DNA of 64,000 nt from Dipteronia dyeriana (Eukaryota > Streptophyta > Magnoliopsida > Sapindales > Sapindaceae): positions 52,605,288 through 52,669,287 of the forward strand of contig CM065296.1 in the NCBI GenBank assembly GCA_032871835.1, given 5' to 3'. The notes below the pieces were generated by a model. The model ran no database searches. It was given only the letters and a program-made list of their open reading frames with translations, and was not told the origin of the DNA. How positions within the stretch are numbered: the first letter of the stretch is position 1; the number at the start of each line of letters is the position of its first letter. Both the position numbers and the translations under genes were made by a program. This document shows, piece after piece, positions 23,901-36,094 of this stretch.

Positions 23901-26900
23901 CCAGGAAATAGCTAGGTAGCGCTCACGATCCCTTGGTCAGGCCACCAACAACAAGAAGGATCTGAGTGTAAGAGCATAGTTGCCATCCAGATCTCAAGAC
24001 CAAGTAATAGCTAGACAGCGCTTCTAATGCCTTGGTCAGGCTACCACCTTAAAGAAGGTTTTGAGTGTAAGAGCATAGTTGCCATCCAGATCTCAAGACC
24101 AGGAAATAGCTAGGTAGCGCTCTTGATGCCTTGGTACCACCCCTAAGAAGGATCTGAGTGTAACAGCATAGTTGCCATCTTGATCTCAAGACCAGGAAAT
24201 AGCTAAATAGCGCTCTTGATGCCTTGGTTGGGCTACGACCCCCAAGAAGAGTCTGAGTGTAATAGTAAAGTTGTCATCTAGATCTCAAGACCAGGAAAAA
24301 GCTAGGTAGCGCTCCTGATGCCTTGGTCGAGCTACCATCCCTAAGAAGGATCTGAGTGTAAGAGCATAGTTGCCATCCAGATCTCAGGACCAAGAAATAG
24401 TTAGATAACGCTCCTGATGCCTTGGTCGGGCTACCACCCATTAGAAGTGTCTAAGTGTAAGAGCATAGTTATCATCCAGATCTCAAGACAAGGAAATAGT
24501 TAGTTAGAGCTTCTGATGCCTTGGTCGGGCTACAATCCCCAAGAAGGGTCTGAGTGTAAGAGCATAGTTGTCATCCAGATCTCAAGACCAGGAAATAGCT
24601 AGGTAGCGCTCCTGGTGCCTTGGTCGGGCTACCACCCCTAAGAAGGGTCTGAGTGTAAGACCATAGTTGCCATCCAGATCTCAAGACCAGGAAATATTTA
24701 GATAGCGCTCATGATGCCTTGGTCTGGCTACCACCCCCAAGAAGGTTCTGAGTGTAAGAGCATTGTGACCATCTACATCTCAGAACCAGGAAATAGCTAG
24801 GTAGCCCTCCCGATCTCTTGGTCAGGCTACCAGCAACAAGAAGGATCTGAGTGTAAGAGCATAGTGGCCATCCAGATCTCAAGACCAAAATATAGCTAGA
24901 TAGCCCTACCGATCCCTTGGTCAGGCCACCACCAACAACAAGAAAGATCTGAGTGTAAGAGCATAGTTGCCATCCAGATCTCAAGACCAAGTAATAGCTA
25001 GACAGCGATCCTAATGCCTTGGTCAGGCTACCACCTTTAAGAAGGTTGTGAGTGTAAGAGCATAGTTGCCATCCAGATCTTTAGACCAGGAAATAGCTAG
25101 GTAGTGCTCCTGATGCCTTGGTCGACCTACCACCCGTAAAAAGGATCTGAGTTTAATAGCATAGTGGCCATCTTGATCTCAAGACCAGGAAATAGCTAGA
25201 TAGCAGTCCTGATGCCTTGGTCGGGCTACCACCCCCAAGAAGGGTCCGAGTGTAATAGTATAGTTGTCATCTAGATCTCAAGACCAAGAAATAGCTAGGT
25301 AGCGCTCCTGATGCCTTGGTCGGGCTACCACCCCTAAGAAGGATCTAAGTGTAAGAGCGTAGTTGCCATCCATATCTTAAGACCAGGAAATAGCTAGATA
25401 GCGCTCCTGATGCCTTGGCTGGGCTACCACCCCCAAGAAGGGTCCGAGTGTAAGAGTATAGTTGTCATACGAATCTTAAGACCAGGAAATAGCTAGATAG
25501 CGCTCCTGATGCCTTGGTCAGGCTACCACCCCCAAGAAGGTTCTGAGTGTAAGAGCATAGTGGCCATTCAGATCTCAAGACCAGGAAATAGCTAGGTAGC
25601 TCTCCTGATGCCTTGGTCAGGCTACCATCTCTAAGAAGGATCTGAGTGTAAGAGCATAGTTGAAATCCAGATCTCAGGACCAAGAAATAAGTAGATAAAG
25701 CTCCTGATGCCTTGGTCAGGCAACCACCCCTTAGAAGTGTCTAAGTGTAAGAGCATAGTTGTCATCCAGATCTCAAGTCAAGGAAATAGCAAGGTAGCGC
25801 TCCTGATGCCTTGGTCAGGCTACAACCCCCAAGAATGGTCCGAGTGTAAGAGCATAGTTGTCATCTAGATCTCAAGTCTAGGAATTAGCTAGGTAGCGCT
25901 CCTGATGCCTTGGTCGGGCTACCACCCTTAAGAAGGTCTGAGTGTAAGAGCATAGTTGCCATCCAGATCTCAAGACCAGGAAATAGCTAGATAGCGCTGC
26001 TGATGCCTTGGTCGGGCTACAACCCCTAAGAAGGTTCTGAGTGTAAGAGCATAGTGGCCATCTAGATCTCAAGACCAGGAAATAGCTAGGCAGCCCTCCC
26101 GATCTCTTGGTCAAGCTACCAGCAACAAGAAGGATCTGAGTGTAAGAGCATAGTGGCCATCGAGATCTCAAGACCAAGAAATAGCTAGATAGCCCTCCCG
26201 ATCCCATGGTTAGGATACCAACAACAAGAACGGTCTGAGTGTAATAGTGTAGTTGTTATCCAGATCTCAAGACCAGGAAAAAGCTAGGTAGCGCTCCTGA
26301 TGCCTTGGTCGGGCTACCACCCCCAAGAAGGATCTGAGTGTAAGAGAATTGTTGCCACCCAGATCTCGGGACCAGGAAATAGTTAGATAGCCAACCTGAT
26401 TCCTTGGTCGGGCTACCACCCCTAAGATGGATCTGAGTGTAAGAGTATAGTTGTCATCCGGATCTCAAGACCAGGAAATAGCTAGATAGCGCTCCTGATG
26501 CCTTGGTCAGGCTACCACCCCCAAGAAGGTTCTGAGTGTAAGAGCATAGTGGCCATCCAGATCTCAAGACCAGGAAATAGCTAGGTAGCTCTCCTGATGC
26601 CTTGGTCAGGCTACCATCTCTAAGAAGGATCTGAGTGTAAGAGCATAGTTGAAATCCAGATCTCAGGACCAAGAAATAGTTAGATAACGCTCTTGATGCC
26701 TTGGTCAGGCAACCACCCCTTAGAAGTGTCTAAGTGTAAGAGCATAGTTGTCATCCAGATCTCAAGTCAAGGAAATAGCAAGGTAGCGCTCCTGATGCCT
26801 TGGTCAGGCTACAACCCCCAAGAAGGGTCCGAGTGTAAGAGCATAGTTGCCATCCAGAACTCTAGACCAGGAAAGAGTTAGGTAGTGCTCCTGATGCCTT

Positions 26901-27955
26901 GGTCGGGCTACCACCCCTAAGAAGGATCTGAGTGTAATAGCATAGTTGCCATCTTGATCTCAAGACCAGGAAATAGCTAGATAGTGCACATGATGCCTTG
27001 GTCGGGCTACCACCCCCAAAAAGGGTCTGAGTGTAATAGTATAGTTGTCATCTAGATCTCAAGGCACGAAAATAGCTAGATAGCCCTCCTGATGCCTTGG
27101 TCAAGCTACAACCCCCTAGAAGGATCTCGGTATAAGAGCATAGTTGCCATCCAGAACTCAAGACAAATAAATAGCTAGATAGCGCTCCTGATGCCTTGGT
27201 TGGGCTACCACCCCCTAGAAGGGTCCGAGTGTAAGAGTATAGTTGTCATCCAGATCTCAAGACCAGGAAATAGCTAGGTAGCGCTCCAGATGCCTTGGTC
27301 GGGCTACCACCCCTAAGAAGGATCTAAGTGTAAGAGCACAGTTTCCATCCATATCTCAGGACCAGGAAATATCTAGATAGCGCTCCTGATGCCTGGGTAG
27401 GGCTACCACCCCCAAGAAGGGTCCGAGTGTAAGAGCATAGTTGTCATCCAGATCTCAAGACCGGGAAATAGCTAGATCGCGCTCCTGATGCCTTGGTCAG
27501 GCTACAACCCCTAAGAAGGTTCTGAGTGTAAGAGCATAGTGGCCATCCTGATCTCTAGACCAGAAAATAGCTAGGTAGCTCTCCTGATGCCTTGGTCGGG
27601 CTACCTTCCCTAAGAAGGATTTGAGTGTAAGAGCATAGTTGCCATCCAGATCTCATAACCAAGAAATATTTAGATAACGCTGCTGATTCCTTGGTCGGGC
27701 TACCACCCCGTAGAAGTGTCTAAGTGTAAAAGTATAGTTGTCATCCAGATCTTAAGACAAGGAAATAGTTTGCTAGCGCTCCTGATGCCTTGGTCGGGCT
27801 ACAACCCCCTAGAAGGGTCCGAGTGTAAGAGCATAGTTGTCATCCAGATCTCAAGACCAGGAAATAGCTAGGTAGCGCTCCTGGTGCCTTGGTCGGGCTA
27901 CCACCCCTAAGAAGGGTCTGAGTGTAAGAGCATAGTTGCCATCCAGATCTCAAGA
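23901..27955 (+). repeat. triplicated block, copy B (about 4055 bp)
   Basis: This is the second block. After about 26341 it contains five additional monomers relative to A, and alignment to A resumes at 26856 (22801 in A) with offset 4055 bp. Part of the extra segment (around 26454-26672) is a near copy of 25465-25683, 989 bp upstream in the same block. This suggests the extra monomers arose by an internal ten-monomer exchange. Confidence 0.9.
26341..26855 (+). repeat. five-monomer segment present in copies B and C, absent from A
   Basis: This stretch begins with taagagaattgttgccaccc and ends before ccagaactctagacc. It is found again in copy C but is missing at the matching place in A (about 22791). 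The net difference is 495 bp, exactly five monomers, as expected for unequal exchange in register. Confidence 0.85.
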
Positions 27956-30900
27956 CCAGGAAATATTTAGATAGCGCTCATGATGCCTTGGTCTGGCTAC
28001 CACCCCCAAGAAGGTTCTGAGTGTAAGAGCATTGTGACCATCTACATCTCAGAACCAGGAAATAGCTAGGTAGCCCTCCCGATCTCTTGGTCAGGCTACC
28101 AGCAACAAGAAGGATCTGAGTGTAAGAGCATAGTGTCCATCCAGATCTCAAGACCAAAATATAGCTAGATAGCCCTACCGATCCCTTGGTCAGGCCACCA
28201 CCAACAACAAGAAAGATCTGAGTGTAAGAGCATAGTTGCCATCCAGATCTCAAGACCAAGTAATAGCTAGACAGCGATCCTAATGCCTTGGTCAGTCTAC
28301 CACCTTTAAGAAGGTTCTGAGTGTAAGAGCATAGTTGCCATCCAGATCTTTAGACCAGGAAATAGCTAGGTAGTGCTCCTGATGCCTTGGTCGACCTACC
28401 ACCCGTAAAAAGGATCTGAGTTTAATAGCATAGTGGCCATCTTGATCTCAAGACCAGGAAATAGCTAGATAGCAGTCCTGATGCCTTGGTCGGGCTACCA
28501 CCCCCAAGAAGGGTCCGAGTGTAATAGTATAGTTGTCATCTAGATCTCAAGACCAAGAAATAGCTAGGTAGCGCTCCTGATGCCTTGGTCGGGCTACCAC
28601 CCCTAAGAAGGATCTAAGTGTAAGAGCGTAGTTGCCATCCATATCTTAAGACCAGGAAATAGCTAGATAGCGCTCCTGATGCCTTGGCTGGGCTACCACC
28701 CCCAAGAAGGGTCCGAGTGTAAGAGTATAGTTGTCATACGAATCTTAAGACCAGGAAATAGCTAGATAGCGCTCCTGATGCCTTGGTCAGGCTACCACCC
28801 CCAAGAAGGTTCTGAGTGTAAGAGCATAGTGGCCATTCAGATCTCAAGACCAGGAAATAGCTAGGTAGCTCTCCTGATGCCTTGGTCAGGCTACCATCTC
28901 TAAGAAGGATCTGAGTGTAAGAGCATAGTTGAAATCCAGATCTCAGGACCAAGAAATAAGTAGATAAAGCTCCTGATGCCTTGGTCAGGCAACCACCCCT
29001 TAGAAGTGTCTAAGTGTAAGAGCATAGTTGTCATCCAGATCTCAAGTCAAGGAAATAGCAAGGTAGCGCTCCTGATGCCTTGGTCAGGCTACAACCCCCA
29101 AGAATGGTCCGAGTGTAAGAGCATAGTTGTCATCTAGATCTCAAGTCTAGGAATTAGCTAGGTAGCGCTCCTGATGCCTTGGTCGGGCTACCACCCTTAA
29201 GAAGGTCTGAGTGTAAGAGCATAGTTGCCATCCAGATCTCAAGACCAGGAAATAGCTAGATAGCGCTGCTGATGCCTTGGTCGGGCTACAACCCCTAAGA
29301 AGGTTCTGAGTGTAAGAGCATAGTGGCCATCTAGATCTCAAGACCAGGAAATAGCTAGGCAGCCCTCCCGATCTCTTGGTCAAGCTACCAGCAACAAGAA
29401 GGATCTGAGTGTAAGAGCATAGTGGCCATCGAGATCTCAAGACCAAGAAATAGCTAGATAGCCCTCCCGATCCCATGGTTAGGATACCAACAACAAGAAC
29501 GGTCTGAGTGTAATAGTGTAGTTGTTATCCAGATCTCAAGACCAGGAAAAAGCTAGGTAGCGCTCCTGATGCCTTGGTCGGGCTACCACCCCCAAGAAGG
29601 ATCTGAGTGTAAGAGAATTGTTGCCACCCAGATCTCGGGACCAGGAAATAGTTAGATAGCCAACCTGATTCCTTGGTCGGGCTACCACCCCTAAGATGGA
29701 TCTGAGTGTAAGAGTATAGTTGTCATCCGGATCTCAAGACCAGGAAATAGCTAGATAGCGCTCCTGATGCCTTGGTCAGGCTACCACCCCCAAGAAGGTT
29801 CTGAGTGTAAGAGCATAGTGGCCATCCAGATCTCAAGACCAGGAAATAGCTAGGTAGCTCTCCTGATGCCTTGGTCAGGCTACCATCTCTAAGAAGGATC
29901 TGAGTGTAAGAGCATAGTTGAAATCCAGATCTCAGGACCAAGAAATAGTTAGATAACGCTCTTGATGCCTTGGTCAGGCAACCACCCCTTAGAAGTGTCT
30001 AAGTGTAAGAGCATAGTTGTCATCCAGATCTCAAGTCAAGGAAATAGCAAGGTAGCGCTCCTGATGCCTTGGTCAGGCTACAACCCCCAAGAAGGGTCCG
30101 AGTGTAAGAGCATAGTTGCCATCCAGAACTCTAGACCAGGAAAGAGTTAGGTAGTGCTCCTGATGCCTTGGTCGGGCTACCACCCCTAAGAAGGATCTGA
30201 GTGTAATAGCATAGTTGCCATCTTGATCTCAAGACCAGGAAATAGCTAGATAGTGCACATGATGCCTTGGTCGGGCTACCACCCCCAAAAAGGGTCTGAG
30301 TGTAATAGTATAGTTGTCATCTAGATCTCAAGGCACGAAAATAGCTAGATAGCCCTCCTGATGCCTTGGTCAAGCTACAACCCCCTAGAAGGATCTCGGT
30401 ATAAGAGCATAGTTGCCATCCAGAACTCAAGACAAATAAATAGCTAGATAGCGCTCCTGATGCCTTGGTTGGGCTACCACCCCCTAGAAGGGTCCGAGTG
30501 TAAGAGCATAGTTGTCATCCAGATCTCAAGACCAGGAAATAGCTAGGTAGCGCTCCAGATGCATTGGTCGGGCTACCACCCCTAAGAAGGATCTAAGTGT
30601 AAGAGCACAGTTTCCATCCATATCTCAGGACCAGGAAATATCTAGATAGCGCTCCTGATGCCTGGGTAGGGCTACCACCCCCAAGAAGGGTCCGAGTGTA
30701 AGAGCATAGTTGTCATCCAGATCTCAAGACCGGGAAATAGCTAGATCGCGCTCCTGATGCCTTGGTCAGGCTACAACCCCTAAGAAGGTTCTGAGTGTAA
30801 GAGCATAGTGGCCATCCTGATCTCTAGACAAGAAAATAGCTAGGTAGCTCTCCTGATGCCTTGGTCGGGCTACCTTCCCTAAGAAGGATTTGAGTGTAAG

Positions 30901-31164
30901 AGCATAGTTGCCATCCAGATCTCATAACCAAGAAATATTTAGATAACGCTGCTGATTTCTTGGTCGGGCTACCACCCCGTAGAAGTGTCTAAGTGTAAAA
31001 GTATAGTTGTCATCCAGATCTTAAGACAAGGAAATAGTTTGCTAGCGCTCCTGATGCCTTGGTCGGGCTACAACCCCCTAGAAGGGTCCGAGTGTAAGAG
31101 CATAGTTGTCATCCAGATCTCAAGACCAGGAAATAGCTAGGTAGCGCTCCTGGTGCCTTGGTCG
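27956..31164 (+). repeat. triplicated block, copy C (about 3209 bp)
   Basis: This is the third block. It lacks about the first eight monomers of A and B: from 27961 it matches 21133 in A and 24693 in B. It shares the five-monomer segment with B (for example 26454 and 29723, offset 3269 bp). Identity ends near 31164, where ctcctggtgccttggtcgg continues into a different monomer. Single-base differences from B include agtgtccat near 28133 and gtcagtctac near 28290. Confidence 0.9.
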
Positions 31165-32066
31165 GACTACCATCCCTAAGAAAGGTCTGAGTGTAAGAGC
31201 GTAGTTGCCATCCAGATCTGAAGACCAGGAAAAGGCTAGATAGCGCTCTTGATGCGTTGGTCGGGCTACCACCCCAGGAAGGTTCCGAGTGTAATAGCAT
31301 AGTTGCCATCTTGATCTCTAGACCAGGAAATAGCTAGATAGCGCTCCTGATGCATTGGTCAAGCTACCACCCCCAAGAAGGGTCTAAATGTAATAGTATA
31401 GTTGTCATCTAGATCCCAAGACCAGGAAATAGCTAGGTAGCGCTCCTGATGCCTTGGTCGGGCTACCACCCTTTAGAAGAATCTAAGTGTAAGAGCATAG
31501 TTGCCATCCAGATCTCAGGACCAGGAAATAGCTAGATAGCGCTCCTGATGCCTTGTTAGGGATACCACCCCTACGAAGGTTCTGAGTGTAAGAGCATAGT
31601 GGCCATCCAGATCTCAAGACCAGGAAATAGCTAGGTAGCGCTCCTGATGCCTTGGTCGGGCTACTATCCCTAAGAAGAATCTGAGTGTAAGAGCATAGTT
31701 GCCATCCAGATCTCAAGACCAAGAAATAGTTAGATAACGCTCCTGATGCCTTGGTCGGGCTACAACCCCCAAGATGGGTCCGAGTGTAAGAGCATAGTTG
31801 TCATCCAGATCTTAGGACCAGGAAATAGCTAGGTAGCGCTCCTGATGACTTGGTCGGGCTACCACCCCCAAGAAGGTTCTGAGTGTAAGAGCATAGTGGC
31901 CATCTAGATCTCAAGACCAGGAAATAGCTAGGTAGCCCTCCCGATCCCTTGGTTAGGCTACCAATAACAACAAGGATTTGAGTGTAAGAGCATAGTGGCC
32001 ATCCAGATCTCAAGACCAGGAAATAACTAGATAGCCCTCCCGATCCCTTGACAAGCTACCAACAAC

Positions 32067-32128
32067 AAGAAGGATCTCGGTGTGAGAGCATAGTTGCGCT
32101 CCTAATGCCTGGTCAGGCTACGACCTTT
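32067..32128 (+). repeat. shortened monomer (62 bp)
   Basis: Two aagaagg landmarks are 62 bp apart. The main join is near 32096, where gcatagttg runs directly into cgctcctaatg, removing the ccatccagatc-to-gatag interval. One further base is missing in gcctggtc. The lost interval nearly equals that in the 60 bp monomers at 45-57 kb, but the join is not identical, so it is probably an independent event. Confidence 0.85.
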
Positions 32129-33485
32129 AAGAAGGTTCTGAGTGTAAGAGCATAGTTGCCATCCAGATCTCAAGACCAGGAAATAGCTAGGTAGTGCTCA
32201 TGCTGCCTTGGTCTGGCGACAACCCCTAAAAAGAATCTGAGTGTAATAGCATAGTTGCCATCTTGATCTCAAGACCAGGAAATAGCTAGATAACGCTCAT
32301 GATGCCTTGGTCGGGCTACCACACCCAAGAAGGGTCTGAGTGTAATAGTATAGTAGTCATCTAGATCTCAAGACCAGGAATAGCTAGGTAGCGCTCCTTA
32401 TGCCTTGGTCAGGCTACCATCCCTAAGAAGGATCTGAGCGTAACAGCATTGTTGCCATCCAGATCTCAAGACCAAGTAATAGCTAGATAGCCCTCCTGAT
32501 GCCTCGGTCGGGCTACCACCCCTAAGAAGGATCTGAGTGTAAGAGCATAGTTCTCATCTTGATCTCAAGACACGGAAATAGGTTGATAGCCCTCCCGATG
32601 CCTTGGTCAGGCTACCACCCCTAAGAAGGATCTCGGTGTGAAAGCATAGTTTCCATCCAGATCTCAATACCAAGAAAAAGCTAGATAGCGCTCCTGATGC
32701 CTTTGTTGGTCTACCACCTCCAAGTAGGGTCCGAGTGTAAGAGCATAGTTGCCATCCAGATCTCAAGACCAGGAAATAGCTAGATAGCCCTCCTGATGCC
32801 ATGGTCGGGCTACCACCCCCAAGAAGGATCTGAGTGTAAGAGCATAGCTGTCATCTAGATCTTAAGACTCGAAAATAGCTAGATAGCCCTCACGATGCCT
32901 TGGTCAGGCTACAACCCCCAAGAAGGATCTGAGTGTAAGAGCATAGCTGCCATCCAGATCTCAAGACCAGGAAATAGCTAGGTAGCGCTCTTAATGCCTT
33001 GATCAGGCTACCACCCTTAAGAAGGATCTGAGTATAAGAGTATTGTTGTCATCTTTTTCTCAAGACACGGAAATAGCTTGATAGCCCTCCCGATGCCTTG
33101 TTAGGGATACCACCCCTACGAAGGTTCTGAGTGTAAGAGCATAGTGGCCATCCAGATCTCAAGACCAGGAAATAGCTAGGTAGCGCTCCTGATGCCTTGG
33201 TCGGGCTACCATCCCTAAGAAGGATCTGAGCGTAAGAGTATTGTTGCCATCTAGATCACAATACCAAGTAATAGCTAGATAGCCCTCCTAATGCCTCGGT
33301 CAGGCCACCACCCCCAAGAAGGATCTGAGTGTAAAAGCATAGTTGTCATCTTGATCTCAAGTCACGGAAATAGCTTGATAGCCCTCCCGATGCCTTGGTC
33401 AGGGTACCTTCCCTAAGATGGATCTCGGTGTGAAACCATAGTTACCATCCAGATCTCAATACCAAGAAATAGCTAGATAGCGCTC

Positions 33486-33773
33486 TTGATGCCTTGGTTG
33501 GGCTACCACCCCCAAGAAGGGTCTGAGTGTAAGAGCATAGTTGCCATCCAGATCTCAAGACCAGGAAATAGCAAGATAGCGCTCCTGATGCCTTGGTCTG
33601 GCTACCACCCCCAAGAAGGTTCTGAGTGTAAAAGCATAGTTGCCATCCAGATCTCAAGACCAGGAAATAGCAAGATAGCGCTTTTGATGCCTTGGTCAGG
33701 CTACTACCCCCAAGAAGGTTCAGAGTGTAAGAGCGTAGTTGCCATCCAGATCTCAAGACCAAGTAATAGCTAG
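33486..33773 (+). other. plus-strand open frame (95 codons), satellite-derived, not called as a gene
   Basis: Three monomers in a row carry agcaag or a similar change where the consensus has agctag, so the usual plus-strand TAG stop is absent and the frame runs on. The product would be three nearly equal 33-residue units containing WSGYHPQEGSECKS. This shows how single base changes create ORFs in this array. I see nothing that supports a gene. Confidence 0.85.
33500..33598 (+). repeat. reference monomer (near-consensus, 99 bp)
   Basis: This copy is close to the majority sequence and serves as the type monomer. It starts at gggctaccac and ends at ccttggtc. Against the majority form it has ggtctgag in place of ggatctgag and agcaag in place of agctag. 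The second change removes the TAG that usually stops the plus-strand frame, which is why this copy lies in a plus-strand open frame. The monomer holds two GATCT motifs, one of them inside AGATCT (a BglII recognition sequence present in most copies), and the palindrome AGCGCT. The start phase is arbitrary because the array is circularly permutable. Confidence 0.9.
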
Positions 33774-34510
33774 ACAGCGCTCCTAATGCCTTGGTCAGGC
33801 TACCACCTTTAAAAAGGTTCTGAGAGTAAAAGCATAGTTGCCATCCAGATCTCAAGACCAGGAAATAGCTAGGTAGTGCTTCTGCTGACTTGGTCGGGCG
33901 ATAACCCCTAAGAAGGATCTGAGTTTAATAGCATAGTTGCCATCTTGATCTCAAGACCAGGAAATAGCTAGATAGCGCTCCTGTTGCCTTGGTCAGGCTA
34001 CCATCCCTAAGAAGGATCTGAGCGTAAGAGCATTGTTCCCATCCAGATCACAAGACCAAGTAATAGCTAGATAGCCCTCCTAATGCCTCGGTCAGGCCAC
34101 CACCCCCAAGAAGGATCTGAGTGTAAGAGCATAGTTGTCATCTTAATCTCAAGACACGGAAATAGCTTGATAGACCTCAAGATGCCTTGGTCAGGCTACC
34201 ACCCCTAAGAAGGATCTCGGTGTGAAACCATAGTTACCATCCAGAACTCAATACCAAGAAATAGCTAGATAGCGCTCATGATGCCTTTGTTGGGCTACCA
34301 CCTGCAAGAAGGGTCCGAGTGTAAGAGCATATTTGTCATCCAGATCTCAAGACCAGGAAATGGCTAGGTAGCGCTCCTGATGCCTTGGTCGGAGTACCAC
34401 CCCTATGAAGGATCTAAGTGTAAGAGCATAGTTGCCATCCAGATCTCAAGACCAAGTAATAGCTAGACAGCGCTCCTAATGCCTTGGTCAGGCTACCACC
34501 TTCAAGAAGG

Positions 34511-35370
34511 ATCTAAGTGTAAGAGCATAGTTGCCATCCAGATCTCAATACCAGGAAATAGCTAGGTAGTGCACCTAATGCCTTGGTCAGGATACCACCC
34601 CTAAGAAGGATCTTAATTTAATAGCCTAGTTGCCATCTTGATCTTAAGACCAGGAAACAGCTAGATAGCGCTCTTGATGCCTTGGTCAGGCTACAACCCC
34701 TCATGAAGGGTCTGAGTGTAATAGTATAGTTTTCATCTAGATCTCAAGACCAGGAAATAGCTAGGTAGCGCTCCTGATGCCTTGGTCGGGCTACCACCCC
34801 CAAGAAGGATCTGAGTGTAAGAGCATTGTTGCCATCCAGATCTCGGGACTAGGATATAGTTAGATAGCCCTCCTAATGCCTTTGTCGGGCTACCATCCCC
34901 AAGATGGATTTGAGTGTAAGAGCATAGTTGCCATCCAGATCTATAGACCAGGAAATAGCTAGATTGCCCTCTTGATGCCTTGGTCGGGCTTTCACCCCTA
35001 GAAAGGATCTGAGTGTAAGAGCATAGTTGCCATCTAGATCTGAAGACCACGAAATAGCTAGATAGCGCTTCTGATGGCTTGGTCGGGCTACCACCCTTTA
35101 AAAGTGTCTGAGTGTAAGAGCATAGTTGCCATCCAGATCTCAGGACATGGAAAAAGCTAGATAACGCTCATGATGCCTTGATTGAGCTACCACCCCCAAG
35201 AAGTGTCTGAGTGTAAGAGTATAGTTGTCATCCAGATCTCAAGACCAGGAAATAGCTAGGTAGCGCTCCTGATGCCTTGGTCGGGCTACAACCCCAAAGA
35301 AGGATCTGAATGTTAGAGCATAGTTGCCATATATATCTCGATACCAGGAAATAGCTGGATAGCCCTCCTG
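34511..35370 (+). repeat. segmental copy, partner of 36095-36954
   Basis: Markers gctaggtagtgcacctaatg (34561 and 36145), cccctcatgaaggg, ggactaggatatagttag and gccatatatatctcgatacc keep an exact offset of 1584 bp, sixteen monomers. About 725 bp of other monomers lies between the copies, so if they were once tandem, intervening copies differ now. Confidence 0.85.
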
Positions 35371-36094
35371 ATTCCTTGGTCAGGCTACCACCCCAAAGAA
35401 GGATCTGAGTGTAAGAGCATTGTTGTCATCCATAACCCAAGACACGGAAATAGCTAGATAGCCCTCCCTATGCCTCGGTCAGGCTACCACCCCCAAGAAG
35501 GATCTCGGTGTAAGAGCATAGTTACCATCCAGATCTCAAGACCAAAAATAGTTAGATAGCGCTCTTGATGCCTTGGTTGGGATACAACCTCCAAAAAGGG
35601 TCTGAATGTAAGAGCATAGTTGTCATCCAGATCTCAAGACACGGAAACAACTAGATAGCCTTTCCGATGCCTTGGTCAAGCTACCACCCTCAAGAAGGAT
35701 CTCGGTGTAAAAGCATAAATGCCATCCAGATATCAAGACCAAGAAATAGCTAGATAGCGCTCTTGATGCCTTGGTTGGGCTACCACCCCCAAGAAGGATC
35801 TGAGTGTAAGAGCATAGTTGTCATCCAGATCTAAAGACCAGGAAATAGCTAGGTAGCGCTCCTGATGCCTTGGTCGGGCTACCACCTCTAAGAAGGATCT
35901 AAGTGTCAGAGCATAAGTGCCATTCAGATCTCAATACCAGGAAATAGCTAGATAGCACTCCTGTTGCCTTGGTCGGGCTACCACCCCCAAGAAGGGTCCG
36001 ATTGTAAGAGCATAGTTGTCATCTAGATCTCAAGATGGGGAAATAGCTAGGCAGAGCTTCTGATGCCTTGGTCGGGCTACCATCCCTAAGAAGG

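Larger units (their letters stand above)
32420..34290 (+). repeat. three-fold motif set at exact 792 bp spacing
   Basis: A short run of monomers marked by gatctgagcgtaa, a gtattg/gcattg change, accaagtaatagctagatag and gcctcggtc is found three times, with gcctcggtc at 32501, 33293 and 34085. The spacing is exactly eight monomers. Only about three or four monomers per unit resemble each other closely; the rest of each 792 bp interval looks no more alike than unrelated copies. This is either an old eight-mer unit overwritten in part, or a local conversion. Confidence 0.7.

Noticed and set aside
20341..31164. Assembly error as the cause of the triplication
   Set aside because: Not excluded, but not preferred: the copies have their own single-base changes and whole-monomer differences, which a simple collapsed or repeated contig would not produce. 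Only spanning reads can settle it.
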